Shown piece by piece: positions 14,973 through 22,997 of a stretch of 25,616 nucleotides of DNA. Position numbers and translations under genes: made by a program. The stretch's first letter is position 1; each line of letters starts with the position of its first letter. The notes beneath the pieces were generated by a model that was given only the letters and a program-made list of their open reading frames with translations, was not told the DNA's origin and made no database searches. Source of the DNA: CAZHBA01 sp964530225 (GTDB lineage Bacteria; Pseudomonadota; Alphaproteobacteria; UBA6615); NCBI GenBank assembly GCA_964530225.1, contig CAZHBA010000074.1, positions 1 to 25,616 of the forward strand. The letters run 5' to 3'.

Positions 14973-15431
14973 ATGTCCCGTGTTTCCCTACTCAATAGCC
15001 CTTTGTTGCTGGGTTTTGATCAATTCGAACGCACGCTCGAGCGCATCGCGCAAGCGCCGGCCGAGGGCTATCCCCCGTACAACATCGAGCGTACTGGCGA
15101 GGACGGCTTGCGAATTACGCTGGCCGTGGCCGGCTTTACGCTCGACGACCTCGAGATTGTGCTCGAGGACAATCAGCTCACTATTAGTGGACGCCAGGCG
15201 TCGAAGGACCAGCGGGTCTATCTGCACCGGGGTATTGCCACCCGGCAGTTCAAGCGAAGCTTCGTTATCGCCGAGGGCGTAGAAGTCACGGCCGCGGAGC
15301 TTGATAATGGCCTGTTGCATATCGATCTGCGCCAGCCGCAGCCGCAACGCAATGCACGGACCATCAAAATATCGTCGGCAAATGGCGCCGCCAAGGACGC
15401 CACGATCGACGTTTCCGCTAAAGAAGCCTGA
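14973..15431 (+). CDS. hsp20: Small heat-shock protein, Hsp20/IbpA family
   Basis: A 152-residue alpha-crystallin-domain chaperone that holds unfolded proteins in the cytoplasm. The N-terminus (MSRVSLLNSPLLLGFDQFER) and PPYNIERTGEDGLRITLAVAG match IbpA-type proteins, followed by GRQ in the domain core, YLHRGIATRQFKRSF and the signature ELDNGLLHIDLRQ before a short tail (KISSANGA). ATG 14973 has AGGAG at 14961-14965; the frame upstream is the untranslated leader. Expression is expected to be doubly heat-controlled, by a sigma-32-type promoter and a ROSE-like hairpin over the ribosome binding site. DUF1150 follows 10 bases after the stop, as is usual in Alphaproteobacteria. Confidence 0.93.
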   Translation: MSRVSLLNSPLLLGFDQFERTLERIAQAPAEGYPPYNIERTGEDGLRITLAVAGFTLDDLEIVLEDNQLTISGRQASKDQRVYLHRGIATRQFKRSFVIAEGVEVTAAELDNGLLHIDLRQPQPQRNARTIKISSANGAAKDATIDVSAKEA

Positions 15432-15441
15432 GGTGAGTGAT

Positions 15442-15663
15442 ATGGAACACAACCAAGGAAATATCTGGCAGCTACTACCACCCGAGCAGTTCGCGGCGTT
15501 GGGGCTTGAAGATATGGCTTACGTCAAACCAAAGCAGGCCGGCGAACGTAAATTGTATTCGATCCACACGGCCGATGGCAGTGAGGTTGCGGTTGTTGAG
15601 GGCCGCGAGCTGGCCTTCGCCACGATTACGCAGAACGATCTCGAGCCGCTCAGTGTTCATTAA
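15442..15663 (+). CDS. DUF1150 family protein
   Basis: A 73-residue protein of the DUF1150 family, identified from the core LGLEDMAYVKPK, YSIHTADGSEVAVVEGRELAFA and TITQNDLEPLSVH, which span nearly the whole protein. ATG 15442 gives the family's usual length and sits behind GAGGTGAG (15430-15437). The gene follows hsp20 by 10 bases, a pairing widespread in Alphaproteobacteria, so it is probably heat-induced with it. Its biochemical function is not known. The stop codon is only 5 bases from the ptsN stop on the other strand, with no room for a separate terminator. Confidence 0.85.
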   Translation: MEHNQGNIWQLLPPEQFAALGLEDMAYVKPKQAGERKLYSIHTADGSEVAVVEGRELAFATITQNDLEPLSVH

Positions 15664-15668
15664 ATGCT

Positions 15669-16148
15669 CTAGCTGGCTACCCGCAGGTTGGGGCTGGCTT
15701 CGGGCGCTTGCGACAGTAACGCGTAGAGCGCATCGCGGTTGTTGGCCCCACGCAGTTTCTCGCAGAATGAGGGAGCGCGCAGCATTCGCGAGATGCGGGC
15801 TAGCGCCCTCAGATGGTCCGCGCCGGCGCCTTCGGGTGCTAGGAGTAGAAAGATTAGGTCGACCGGGCGGTCATCGATACTCTCGAAATCAATCGGCCTT
15901 TCGAGCCTGGCGAAAAATCCATAAATTTTCTCCAACCCCTGAAGCCGGCCGTGGGGAATCGCCAAACCATCGCCGACGCCGGTCGTGCCGAGATGTTCGC
16001 GCTCGAGCAGGATATCGAATACGGTCCGCTCGTCCTGTCCGGTAATAGTGGCTGCGTGCCGCGATATTTCCTGCAGCGCCTGCTTTTTGCTGGTGACGCG
16101 AAAATCGGCGATGACGTTCTCGACCGCCAGCAGATCGGAAATTTCCAT
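15669..16148 (-). CDS. ptsN: Nitrogen regulatory EIIA protein PtsN
   Basis: EIIA-Ntr of the nitrogen phosphotransferase system, 159 residues. The phosphoacceptor is His66 in TGVGDGLAIPHGRL, and the family core IFLLLAPEGAGADHLRALARISRML and a C-terminal helix are complete. It receives phosphate from PtsP through NPr and, depending on phosphorylation, controls potassium uptake, the KdpD kinase and stress responses in relatives. The start at 16148 has AGAGAAGG just upstream on this strand. It is the last gene of the rpoN-hpf-ptsN order, 78 bases behind hpf, and is likely read from the hpf promoter. It converges on the heat-shock unit, with the stops 5 bases apart. Confidence 0.93.
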   Translation of the reverse strand: MEISDLLAVENVIADFRVTSKKQALQEISRHAATITGQDERTVFDILLEREHLGTTGVGDGLAIPHGRLQGLEKIYGFFARLERPIDFESIDDRPVDLIFLLLAPEGAGADHLRALARISRMLRAPSFCEKLRGANNRDALYALLSQAPEASPNLRVAS

Positions 16149-16226
16149 TAAGACCTTCTCTTCGCTTTGTCCGACGACATTGACGGCGACATTGCCAGTA
16201 ACTTTGGTTGTTTCGGCGCGGTCACT

Positions 16227-16808
16227 TTAGTTTTCGCCCGGGTCGATCCAACCGACATTGCCGTCGGTGCGCCGGTATACGACGTTCAATCCACCGTTGC
16301 CGGCGTTGCGGAATACCATCGCCGGAATGTCGGCGAGGTCCATACGCATAACGGCTTCCGACACGGTGAGATTTTCAATAATGGTCTGGTTTTCGGCGAC
16401 GATTACGGGATGGTCTCCACTTTCGCCTACTTCTTCTTCATCGTCCGCGACAGGCTCGTAGGGGGCCAGGATATACTGCTGGGCCCGAGCAGTTTCGGCC
16501 CGGTCGCGCGCTGCATGGTGGTTGCGTAGCCGCCGCTTATGGCGCCGCAGACGTTTACCCAAATGCGCGGTGGCGACATCGAACGCGGCGTAAGCGTCGT
16601 CGGCCGATTCGTGCGCCCGTGCATAAATTTCACGGCCGATGTGGATGGTCACGTCGGCGCGTACCAAAAACCGATCGCGCGAAAGCACAACCGTCGCATC
16701 GATCGCCTGGCCAAAATACTTCTCGACTGTGGCTTCCAGCGAGTCGGTAACGTGGTTGCGTAATGAGTCACCGACATTGAGGTGGTGGCCGGAAATTTTT
16801 ATTCGCAT
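16227..16808 (-). CDS. hpf: Ribosome hibernation promoting factor, long form
   Basis: A 193-residue long-type HPF (RaiA/YfiA superfamily). Residues 1-105 form the ribosome-binding domain (MRIKISGHHLNVGDSLRNHV, FLVRADVTIHIGREIYARA, DDAYAAFDVATAHLGKRLRRHKRR); residues 140-190 form the C-terminal dimerisation domain (SEAVMRMDLADIPAMVFRNAGNGGLNVVYRRTDGNVGWIDP). The long form drives 100S ribosome dimers in stationary or starved cells. The start ATG at 16808 gives normal length. It lies 277 bases downstream of rpoN with a candidate sigma-70 promoter in the gap, and 78 bases upstream of ptsN. This placement next to rpoN is standard in Proteobacteria. Confidence 0.92.
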   Translation of the reverse strand: MRIKISGHHLNVGDSLRNHVTDSLEATVEKYFGQAIDATVVLSRDRFLVRADVTIHIGREIYARAHESADDAYAAFDVATAHLGKRLRRHKRRLRNHHAARDRAETARAQQYILAPYEPVADDEEEVGESGDHPVIVAENQTIIENLTVSEAVMRMDLADIPAMVFRNAGNGGLNVVYRRTDGNVGWIDPGEN

Positions 16809-16985
16809 CGAAACCTGACAATCGGATTTTCGCCGAAAAATGCCCAGACGTGAACCGAGTCACTGAGAAATTAGTGTCGCTCTTCATGGTATATACAGTC
16901 GGAAACTGGCCTCTCCGTGTGGGTTGGCCGGTCCCCATGGTCATGGCATTTTATTATCGCAAAGTGCCGTTTCATCGGCGGCGGG

Positions 16986-17014
16986 AACATAGTAACGGCC
17001 CGCGGTGCTGTCAA
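16986..17014 (-). promoter_or_regulatory. Candidate sigma-70 promoter for hpf-ptsN
   Basis: On the minus strand TTGACA (17014-17009, perfect) is followed after exactly 17 bases by TATGTT (16991-16986, 4 of 6). It lies in the 276-base rpoN-hpf gap and would leave a leader of about 170 bases before the hpf start codon. The rest of the gap holds no convincing ORF. Confidence 0.5.
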
Positions 17015-17084
17015 TAGCGCGGCAGGGTGAAGTCGCTCATTCCAGAATGGCGCGCTACAATCTTTTAAGTCGTTGAATTATATA

Positions 17085-18647
17085 CTATAAAGAGGTATGG
17101 GCGCGCTTCATGCGGCGGCGCTGCACCGAAGAGGGAATATGCAGGGCGTCGCGGTATTTTGCTACAGTTCGCCGGGCAATATCGATCCCGTCCGACCGCA
17201 GAATCTCAACGATTCGGTCGTCGGAGAGGACGTTTTTGACAGACTCGGCGTCGATCAATTTTTTAATCTGGTGACGTACTGATTCGGCGGAATGGGCCTG
17301 GCCCGATTCGGTTGCCCCTATTGCCGTGGTGAAGAAATATTTGAGTTCGAACAGGCCGCGGGGCGTCATGATGTACTTGTTCGCGGTCACCCGGCTGACC
17401 GTACTCTCGTGCATCTCGATAGCCTTTGCGATGTCGTTTAACACCAAGGGCACCAAGTGCGCGACACCCTTTTGAAAAAATGCATTCTGCTGGCGCACGA
17501 TTTCGGTAGCCACTTTGAGGATCGTGTTGGCGCGTTGGTCCAGCGCCTTAACTAGCCAATGTGCCGTCTGCAGGCTTTCCTGCATATAGCGCTTGTCCTT
17601 GGCCGACAATTTTTTAGCCGACACCTCGGCATAATAACGCCGGTTGACGAGAACCTGGGGCAGGGTGTCGCCGTTGAGCTCGATGACCCAGCCACCTTTC
17701 GGTTTGGCGCGCAGGAAAACATCGGGCGAAACCCATTGGGTCAATTCCTGATTGAAGGCCGTGCCGGGTTTGGGATCCAGTGTTTTTAATTCGGCGATCA
17801 TGTCGGCTATATCTTCGCGGTCCACACCGCATGCCGTTTGCAACGCTGCGATGTCGTGCTGTGTCATCATATCGAGATTATCGAGAAACGCCTGCATGGC
17901 CGGATCTAGCCGGTCGCGCTCGGTCAATTGCAGAGCGAAGCAGTCGGAAAGATTGCGGGCGAAAACACCGGCCGGATCGAACCGCCGCAGTTTGTCGAAT
18001 ACCTCTTCGATCTCGGCAGTCAAGCAACCGAGTTGATCTGCGATGGCCTCCAGCGTGGTTTCCAGGTAGCCGTTTTCATTCAGTGATTCGATCAAGGTTT
18101 TGCCGATTAGGCGCTCACCCTGGTCGGTAATATCGACGTTGAGCTGCGCTGTAAGATGTTCGCTCAGGCTCGGCATATGTTCCACGGCAAGATCGCCGGC
18201 GTCCGCCATATCGAAGCCTTGGGCGCTGGAACTCGAACTGCTGAAAGCGCTCTCGCTGGCGGGGCCTAGGGTGTCGGCATCGTCGGCGGTGGGCTGATAG
18301 TCGTCGGCCCAGACATTTTCATAGTCGGTGTCGAGCGGCGGATCGTTCTCTACCGTCGCCTCGCGTTGAGTCAATTCGCCAATATCGAGCGCTTCCGGCC
18401 CCTCTTCAAATTCGACGTTACTTGTTTCGGGGGTGGTTTCAGAAGTGCGATCTTTGTTGGATGCGAAATCTTCGCTTTCACCCGACGAGCCCGCACGTTC
18501 GAGCAACGGGTTTTGCTCGAGTTCGGACTCGACGAAGGCTGCAAGCTCCAAATTAGACAATTGCAGCAGCTTGATAGCTTGCCGCAACTGCGGTGTCATA
18601 ACGGGTGCTTGCGTCTGCCGCAGGTTGAGACGCGGTGAAAGGGCCAT
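17085..18647 (-). CDS. rpoN: RNA polymerase sigma-54 factor
   Basis: Full-length sigma-54 of 520 residues. Region I (residues 1-50) is Gln/Leu-rich (LRQTQAPVMTPQLRQAIKLLQLSNLEL) and receives activator ATPases; region II (about 50-165) is acidic and poorly conserved; the core-binding region and helix-turn-helix follow; the RpoN box ARRTVAKYRD is at residues 491-500 and reads the -24 element, ending in a basic tail. The protein directs transcription of nitrogen, motility and stress genes with enhancer-binding activators. The start lies 9 bases downstream of the lptB stop, so it is in the kdsD-lptCAB transcript, as in many Proteobacteria. The length and motifs are intact. Confidence 0.96.
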   Translation of the reverse strand: MALSPRLNLRQTQAPVMTPQLRQAIKLLQLSNLELAAFVESELEQNPLLERAGSSGESEDFASNKDRTSETTPETSNVEFEEGPEALDIGELTQREATVENDPPLDTDYENVWADDYQPTADDADTLGPASESAFSSSSSSAQGFDMADAGDLAVEHMPSLSEHLTAQLNVDITDQGERLIGKTLIESLNENGYLETTLEAIADQLGCLTAEIEEVFDKLRRFDPAGVFARNLSDCFALQLTERDRLDPAMQAFLDNLDMMTQHDIAALQTACGVDREDIADMIAELKTLDPKPGTAFNQELTQWVSPDVFLRAKPKGGWVIELNGDTLPQVLVNRRYYAEVSAKKLSAKDKRYMQESLQTAHWLVKALDQRANTILKVATEIVRQQNAFFQKGVAHLVPLVLNDIAKAIEMHESTVSRVTANKYIMTPRGLFELKYFFTTAIGATESGQAHSAESVRHQIKKLIDAESVKNVLSDDRIVEILRSDGIDIARRTVAKYRDALHIPSSVQRRRMKRAHTSL

Positions 18648-18656
18648 AACTATGGT

Positions 18657-19442
18657 CTACAGCGTGAATCTTTCGCCTAGGTAAACGCGCCGAACGTCGC
18701 TGTGAGCAACGATTTCGGCGGGTTCGCCACTCATTAGAACTGCCCCATCATGCAAGATATAGGCCCGATCCACAATATCGAGCGTTTCGCGCACATTATG
18801 ATCGGTGATTAATACCCCGATGCCACGGTCTTTGAGGTGGCTTACCAGGTCGCGAATATCGGAAACGGCGATCGGATCTATGCCCGCCAAGGGTTCGTCG
18901 AGTAGCATAAAGTGGGGCTGGCAGGCCAGCGCCCGGGCGATTTCAACCCGGCGCCGCTCGCCGCCCGACAGCGCCAATGACGGCGTGCGGCGCAGGTGGT
19001 TGATCGAGAACTCAGCCATCAAATCTTCAAGCAGTACCGCGCGGCGCTCGATCTCGGGTTCGACGACTTCGATAACGGCGCGAATATTCTGCTCAACTGT
19101 CATCCCGCGGAAGATAGAGGCCTCTTGCGGTAGATAGCCGATACCCAGACGTGCGCGACGGTACATCGGCAGTTCTGTAATGTCGTGGCCGTCTAGCGTT
19201 ATCGTTCCGGTGTCGGGCGAAAGCAAACCGGTAATCATATAAAAACACGTGGTCTTGCCGGCACCGTTCGGCCCCAGAAGTCCGACCGCTTCACCGCGCT
19301 GCACACGAACGCTGACATCGCGAACGACCGGGCGTTTGTGGAACCGCTTGCCGATATTGGATGCATCCAAACCCTCATTTTCCGCTACCAGCCGTGGGGT
19401 GGACGGGTCCTCGAAATCCTGCCGACCAGATTGATCGCTCAT
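18657..19442 (-). CDS. lptB: LPS export ABC transporter ATP-binding protein LptB
   Basis: The cytoplasmic ATPase of the LptB2FGC machine, which extracts LPS from the inner membrane. In 261 residues: Walker A GPNGAGKT (57-64), Q-loop Gln106, signature LSGGE (158-162), Walker B FMLLDEP (178-184) and H-loop His215 (LITDHNVRE). YLPQEASIFRGMTVEQNI and the tail RVYLGERFTL are typical of LptB. It carries a non-conserved N-terminal extension of about 25 residues (MSDQSGRQDFEDPSTPRLVA) compared with the 241-residue E. coli protein. The ATG overlaps the lptA stop by 4 bases, giving translational coupling. rpoN follows after 9 bases. Confidence 0.95.
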   Translation of the reverse strand: MSDQSGRQDFEDPSTPRLVAENEGLDASNIGKRFHKRPVVRDVSVRVQRGEAVGLLGPNGAGKTTCFYMITGLLSPDTGTITLDGHDITELPMYRRARLGIGYLPQEASIFRGMTVEQNIRAVIEVVEPEIERRAVLLEDLMAEFSINHLRRTPSLALSGGERRRVEIARALACQPHFMLLDEPLAGIDPIAVSDIRDLVSHLKDRGIGVLITDHNVRETLDIVDRAYILHDGAVLMSGEPAEIVAHSDVRRVYLGERFTL

Positions 19443-20299
19443 TTCTGCGTTTTCTCTTTGTTGTCGCCTTCTCGCGGCGCCGCTGGTTTGAAAATCGCCT
19501 GCACTCGCTCGTTGGATTTTCCTGGTCCGGCGGATTCGGTGAGAAGACGGCTTTGACCAGTATTCAGATTAACCTCCGCCCGGTTACCATTCAATTGAGT
19601 TTCCCCCCGGGTGATTTTGACATCACCGGTGACGGTGGCCAGACCGGTATTGAGTAGGTAATCGCCGTAGTTGGCGGTGACGATGTCGGTTGCGTTCGAA
19701 AGGTGAACGTTGCCGATGGCCTCGATGCGATCCATTTTTGAAGAGCGCTGCTTGCCCTGATTGCTGATAAAGTGGGCCATAAGGGTATCGGCACGAACGC
19801 GTCTGTCTTCGCGGATCGCCAGTGCGTCGCCACGAGCGATGGCGAGCTGTTTGTCTTCATAATATTCCAGGCTATCGCGGGCGATAATCGTGTCCTGTGG
19901 CGTGACCAGGCGGACCTGCTTGCCGGTCATTATCAGAATACCCTTGACGACGTCGTAGACAGCCTTGTCGGACGTCGCCTCTTCGGTATCCGACAGAATC
20001 CGGACATTGCCGTCGGCATCGATCCGATAAATTTCATCGGTGCCGGTGTCCGTTGGGCGGTAATGGGCGACGAGTACGTCTGCTTCAACGGTGACGCCAG
20101 CCTGGCTGGCGCGGGCATCGCCACGGGCAACATAAAGCTGTTTTGTCCGCTGCCATTCGATTCCCTCGTTCGCTTCGATATGAATGGGATCGCTACTGCC
20201 ACGCCCGAAACCTAACGATTGGGCGTTGGTGGTGGTCGCGGCCATGATTCCGGCGAGCGCTGCGGCGACCGCAAATCCGATTGGTATCGTATCGCTCAT
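19439..20299 (-). CDS. lptA: LPS transport periplasmic protein LptA (OstA-like)
   Basis: A 286-residue periplasmic bridge protein that carries LPS from LptC to LptD. The N-terminus has a signal peptide (hydrophobic AVAAALAGIMAATTTNA, cleavage probably after NA or AQS, about residues 26-28). The mature part has the OstA/LptA jellyroll: PIHIEANEGIEWQRTKQLYVARGDA, TYRADVLVAHY-like repeats, DKAVYDVVKGILIMTGKQVRL, and a third repeat with GDVKITRGETQLNGNRAEVNL. It is longer than E. coli LptA (185 residues), with a C-terminal Lys/Glu-rich tail, as common in Alphaproteobacteria. Start and stop overlap lptC and lptB by 4 bases each, so the three are translated together. Confidence 0.92.
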   Translation of the reverse strand: MSDTIPIGFAVAAALAGIMAATTTNAQSLGFGRGSSDPIHIEANEGIEWQRTKQLYVARGDARASQAGVTVEADVLVAHYRPTDTGTDEIYRIDADGNVRILSDTEEATSDKAVYDVVKGILIMTGKQVRLVTPQDTIIARDSLEYYEDKQLAIARGDALAIREDRRVRADTLMAHFISNQGKQRSSKMDRIEAIGNVHLSNATDIVTANYGDYLLNTGLATVTGDVKITRGETQLNGNRAEVNLNTGQSRLLTESAGPGKSNERVQAIFKPAAPREGDNKEKTQK

Positions 20300-20997
20300 C
20301 GGAGGTCTCGTGCGCTGCGGTAGACAAACATCTCCGCCTTGCCGGTAAACAGCACCCTGTCGCCGCCGTCGAAAATCCGGAACCCCTCGGATTGCAACGT
20401 ACCGAGTGGACCCTGGCCTTCAACCGGATCGTTACCCGAAGCCGAGCGGTCCCCAAGGTTGAACCGCGCTTTCGGCGTACTAAATTCGTGCCCTGCGTCA
20501 TGGAAAACGTTCACGTTGCCGACCAGATAGAGAAATTTTGTATCTTCCTCGTATTCGCCGTCGACCGCAGTGAGGGCAACCCAGGAACCATCCTGCAGAA
20601 CGATGTCGGCCTTTGGCTGTTCAAGCAGATAGAACTCGCGCTCTCCATTATTTTTGAGCGCGCTGGTGTCGGCGGTAATTTGAAACGGCTGGGATTTAGA
20701 ATCGATGCCCAGGACCCGGGCGTTGAGCACCTGTGGCCGCGAGGTGCCAATTGGGCCCACCGCCTGAGGAATGCGAAACTGATCATCGTCGGAAGAAAAT
20801 TCCGGCCAGACAATGACGGCGACGAGCAACAGCGTCGCCAGACCGGGTAGGATGTACTTCATGGTTGCAACAAAACGCGAGCGGCCAAATCCCCCGCGGC
20901 GGGACCGGGGGCCGATATCCGTCAACCTTTGCGAAAAGCCCCGGGTTGCGGTTGCCGGTGTCTCAGTCAACGGTGTGGATGGTGGCGCTTCAGTCAT
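20296..20997 (-). CDS. lptC: LPS export system protein LptC
   Basis: A 233-residue single-pass inner-membrane protein. After a Pro/Thr-rich cytoplasmic start (MTEAPPSTPLTETPATATRG) there is one transmembrane helix (YILPGLATLLLVAVIVWPEF, about residues 56-75), then a periplasmic beta-jellyroll domain with DKSQPFQIT-like and VDGEYEEDTKFLYLVGNVNVFHD motifs, as in the LptC/YrbK family. It joins LptB2FG to LptA. ATG 20997 starts 5 bases after the kdsD stop; the open frame to 21270 overlaps kdsD and is rejected. Its stop overlaps the lptA ATG by 4 bases. Confidence 0.9.
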   Translation of the reverse strand: MTEAPPSTPLTETPATATRGFSQRLTDIGPRSRRGGFGRSRFVATMKYILPGLATLLLVAVIVWPEFSSDDDQFRIPQAVGPIGTSRPQVLNARVLGIDSKSQPFQITADTSALKNNGEREFYLLEQPKADIVLQDGSWVALTAVDGEYEEDTKFLYLVGNVNVFHDAGHEFSTPKARFNLGDRSASGNDPVEGQGPLGTLQSEGFRIFDGGDRVLFTGKAEMFVYRSARDLR

Positions 20998-21002
20998 AGG
21001 TG

Positions 21003-21998
21003 TTAGGTGACACCCGCCCGTAGGCAGTCGTGGATGTGCAGGATACCTACCGGCACTCCGCCTTCGACAACGAATAACGCCGTGATCGCGTTGTCGTTCA
21101 TCGTGCCGAGCGCTTCCGATGCCAGAGCGCCCAATCGGATCGTTTTCGGTGCTTCGGTCATCACTTCGCCGGCCGTGCTGTCGAGCAGATCTTTCGACAT
21201 ATGGCGGCGTAAATCGCCGTCCGTCACAATACCCGCAAGGTGGCCACCCGCATCGACGACGCCAACGCAACCGAACCTCTTGTTGGTCATGGTTATAAGG
21301 ACATTCGACATTGCCGCGTCCGGTCCGGTCAGTGGCAATTCATCGCCTGAGTGCATGAGGTCGTCGACCCGTAACAAACCCTGGCCCAGCTTTCCGCCGG
21401 GGTGCAGGACCTGGAAGTCTTCGGTGGTGAAGCCTCGGCGCTCCAACAAGCTGACCGCGAGCGCATCGCCCATCGCCAGCATCGCTGTCGTCGACGTGGT
21501 TGGCGCCAATCCCATGGGACAAGCCTCTGCGACCGCCGGCAGGATCAAGGCGCAATCACTATTACTGGCGAGTGTACTGCCGGGTTTGCCGGTAAGCGCG
21601 ATCAACGAAATGCGAAAGCGCCGGCAATAATCGACCAAATTGCCAAGTTCGGGCGTTTCGCCAGAATTGGATAATGCCAGCACGGCATCTGAGCGGGTGA
21701 TCATGCCCATGTCACCGTGGCTCGCTTCCGCCGGGTGAACATAGTGCGACGGGGTGCCGGTGCTCGCTAATGTGGCGGAAATTTTGCGTGCGATATGGCC
21801 ACTCTTGCCCATGCCAGTAACGACGACCCGCCCGGTTACGGCAAACAAAATCTCCAGCGCTTCGGTGAAGGAGCCATCGAGAGCCTCCGACATATTTTGC
21901 AGAGCTTCCTCTTCGAGGCGCAGCACGCGGCGGGCGGCGGCCAAATCACTGGATGCGGTCGCGTTTTCTGTGGCTTTGGACTTTGTCGAACGTGTCAT
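21003..21998 (-). CDS. kdsD: D-arabinose-5-phosphate isomerase (KpsF/GutQ family)
   Basis: A 331-residue cytoplasmic isomerase that turns ribulose 5-phosphate into arabinose 5-phosphate, the first step toward Kdo. The SIS domain (about residues 40-180) has VTGMGKSGHIARKISATLASTG, HPAEASHGDMGMI and LSNSGETPEL; the metal or active-site CPMGLAPTTSTTAMLAMGDALA follows; two CBS domains (about 205-331) include MTNKRFGCVGVVD, GIVTDGDLRRHM and MNDNAITALFVVEGGVPVGILHIHDCLRAG. It leads the lptCAB-rpoN genes and has a candidate sigma-70 promoter about 100 bases upstream. The LPS core and export genes thus share a transcript. Confidence 0.95.
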   Translation of the reverse strand: MTRSTKSKATENATASSDLAAARRVLRLEEEALQNMSEALDGSFTEALEILFAVTGRVVVTGMGKSGHIARKISATLASTGTPSHYVHPAEASHGDMGMITRSDAVLALSNSGETPELGNLVDYCRRFRISLIALTGKPGSTLASNSDCALILPAVAEACPMGLAPTTSTTAMLAMGDALAVSLLERRGFTTEDFQVLHPGGKLGQGLLRVDDLMHSGDELPLTGPDAAMSNVLITMTNKRFGCVGVVDAGGHLAGIVTDGDLRRHMSKDLLDSTAGEVMTEAPKTIRLGALASEALGTMNDNAITALFVVEGGVPVGILHIHDCLRAGVT

Positions 21999-22096
21999 TC
22001 AGGCGACAATCTTAAATTCGGGTTCCGGATAAAGCCCAATCGGCACTTGTTGTAGCCTTCTGAAAGTCGAGAATCGCACATAAATCAAGCAATTGC

Positions 22097-22125
22097 AGTA
22101 TGCGGGGGCGGTATTGAAAGGTCAA
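22097..22125 (-). promoter_or_regulatory. Candidate sigma-70 promoter for kdsD-lptCAB-rpoN
   Basis: On the minus strand TTGACC (22125-22120, 5 of 6) and CATACT (22102-22097, 4 of 6) are separated by exactly 17 bases. It lies in the 159-base rnd-kdsD gap and would give a leader of about 90 bases before kdsD. Confidence 0.45.
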
Positions 22126-22157
22126 CGCAATGCCCTTGCTGGGTTGTCTGTTCCGAT

Positions 22158-22781
22158 CTAGCTGTGGGCGAAAATATCCATATCGTCCCAACCCGCTAAA
22201 TCGAGATCGGCGCGGGTCGGTAAAAACTCGAAACATTTAGCCGCCAAGGCCGTACGGTCCTGGCGCTCCAGCAGCGTGTCCAATCGCGATTTCAAGTCGT
22301 GAAGGAACAAAACGTCGCTGGCCGCGTACTCCAATTGCTGGTCACTTAGTTTTGCAGCACCCCAGTCCGATGTTTGCTGTTGCTTCGACATCTCGACGCC
22401 CAGCAGATCTTTGCACAAATCCTTGAGGCCGTGCCGGTCGGTGAAGGTGCGCACCAGTTTGGAAGCGATCTTCGTGCAGTAGACCGGTGTCGCGACCACA
22501 CCGAGGTCGCGGCGCAGGACGGCTAAGTCAAAGCGCCCGAAGTGGAACAGTTTCAACCGCGCCGGATCGCTCAGCATTGCTTTCAAATTTGGGGCGTCGT
22601 AGCTATCGTCGCCGCCCGCCGGCCATTGCACCAAATGAGCGTTACCGTCACCTGCCGACAATTGCACCAAACACAGCCGGTCGCGCACCAGGTTGAGGCC
22701 CAAAGTCTCCGTATCCACGGCAATCACCGGGCCGAGATCCAAACCATCAGGCAGGTCGTTTTGATGTAGCTGTATGTCCAA
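22158..22781 (-). CDS. rnd: Ribonuclease D (DEDDy 3'-5' exonuclease), short form
   Basis: A 207-residue exonuclease domain. Exo I is VIAVDTETLGL (Asp and Glu metal ligands), the central Asp lies in LFHFGRFDLAVL, and Exo III is LEYAASDVLFLHDLK (Tyr-x3-Asp, DEDDy type). It lacks the HRDC domains of the 375-residue E. coli RNase D, which is normal for alphaproteobacterial copies found beside the lpt genes. The role would be 3' trimming of tRNA or other stable RNA. It is divergent from the NDUFA9-like gene and ends 159 bases before kdsD, on the same strand. Confidence 0.9.
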   Translation of the reverse strand: MDIQLHQNDLPDGLDLGPVIAVDTETLGLNLVRDRLCLVQLSAGDGNAHLVQWPAGGDDSYDAPNLKAMLSDPARLKLFHFGRFDLAVLRRDLGVVATPVYCTKIASKLVRTFTDRHGLKDLCKDLLGVEMSKQQQTSDWGAAKLSDQQLEYAASDVLFLHDLKSRLDTLLERQDRTALAAKCFEFLPTRADLDLAGWDDMDIFAHS

Positions 22782-22813
22782 AGGACCGTCGCAATCGTTT
22801 AATGTGCCTAGGT

Positions 22814-22842
22814 CACACCATGATACGCCAGGATACGGTGTG
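22814..22842. repeat. Inverted repeat in the rnd/NDUFA9-like divergent region
   Basis: CACACC (22814-22819) and GGTGTG (22837-22842) form 6-base inverted arms, and between them GATAC appears twice as a direct repeat. A possible regulator site 33 bases upstream of the rnd start codon; short enough to be chance. Confidence 0.25.
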
Positions 22843-22909
22843 GAGTGGTTGCTACTCTGCGCCCATGAACCTTGTCAATATCCTAACGCTGTACATTCAT
22901 GAAGCGTGC

Positions 22910-22939
22910 TTGGCAGGTTTACCGGCGAGGCGTTATACA
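22910..22939 (+). promoter_or_regulatory. Candidate sigma-70 promoter for the NDUFA9-like gene
   Basis: TTGGCA (22910-22915, 5 of 6) and TATACA (22934-22939, 4 of 6) are 18 bases apart. The implied start near 22946 leaves a leader of about 50 bases. Confidence 0.4.
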
Positions 22940-22997
22940 CGGGTAAGCGTCAACTAGCCGTTTTATCGATCGAATACGGATACGGGGCCCGGCGATC

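Noticed and set aside
16960..16980. Sigma-54-like promoter upstream of hpf (minus strand CGGCAC then TTTGC)
   Set aside because: The GG and GC elements are too close together for a sigma-54 -24/-12 site.
21007..21630. Plus-strand 207-codon open frame
   Set aside because: It is antisense to kdsD, which has complete SIS and CBS motifs; the frame has no recognisable domain.
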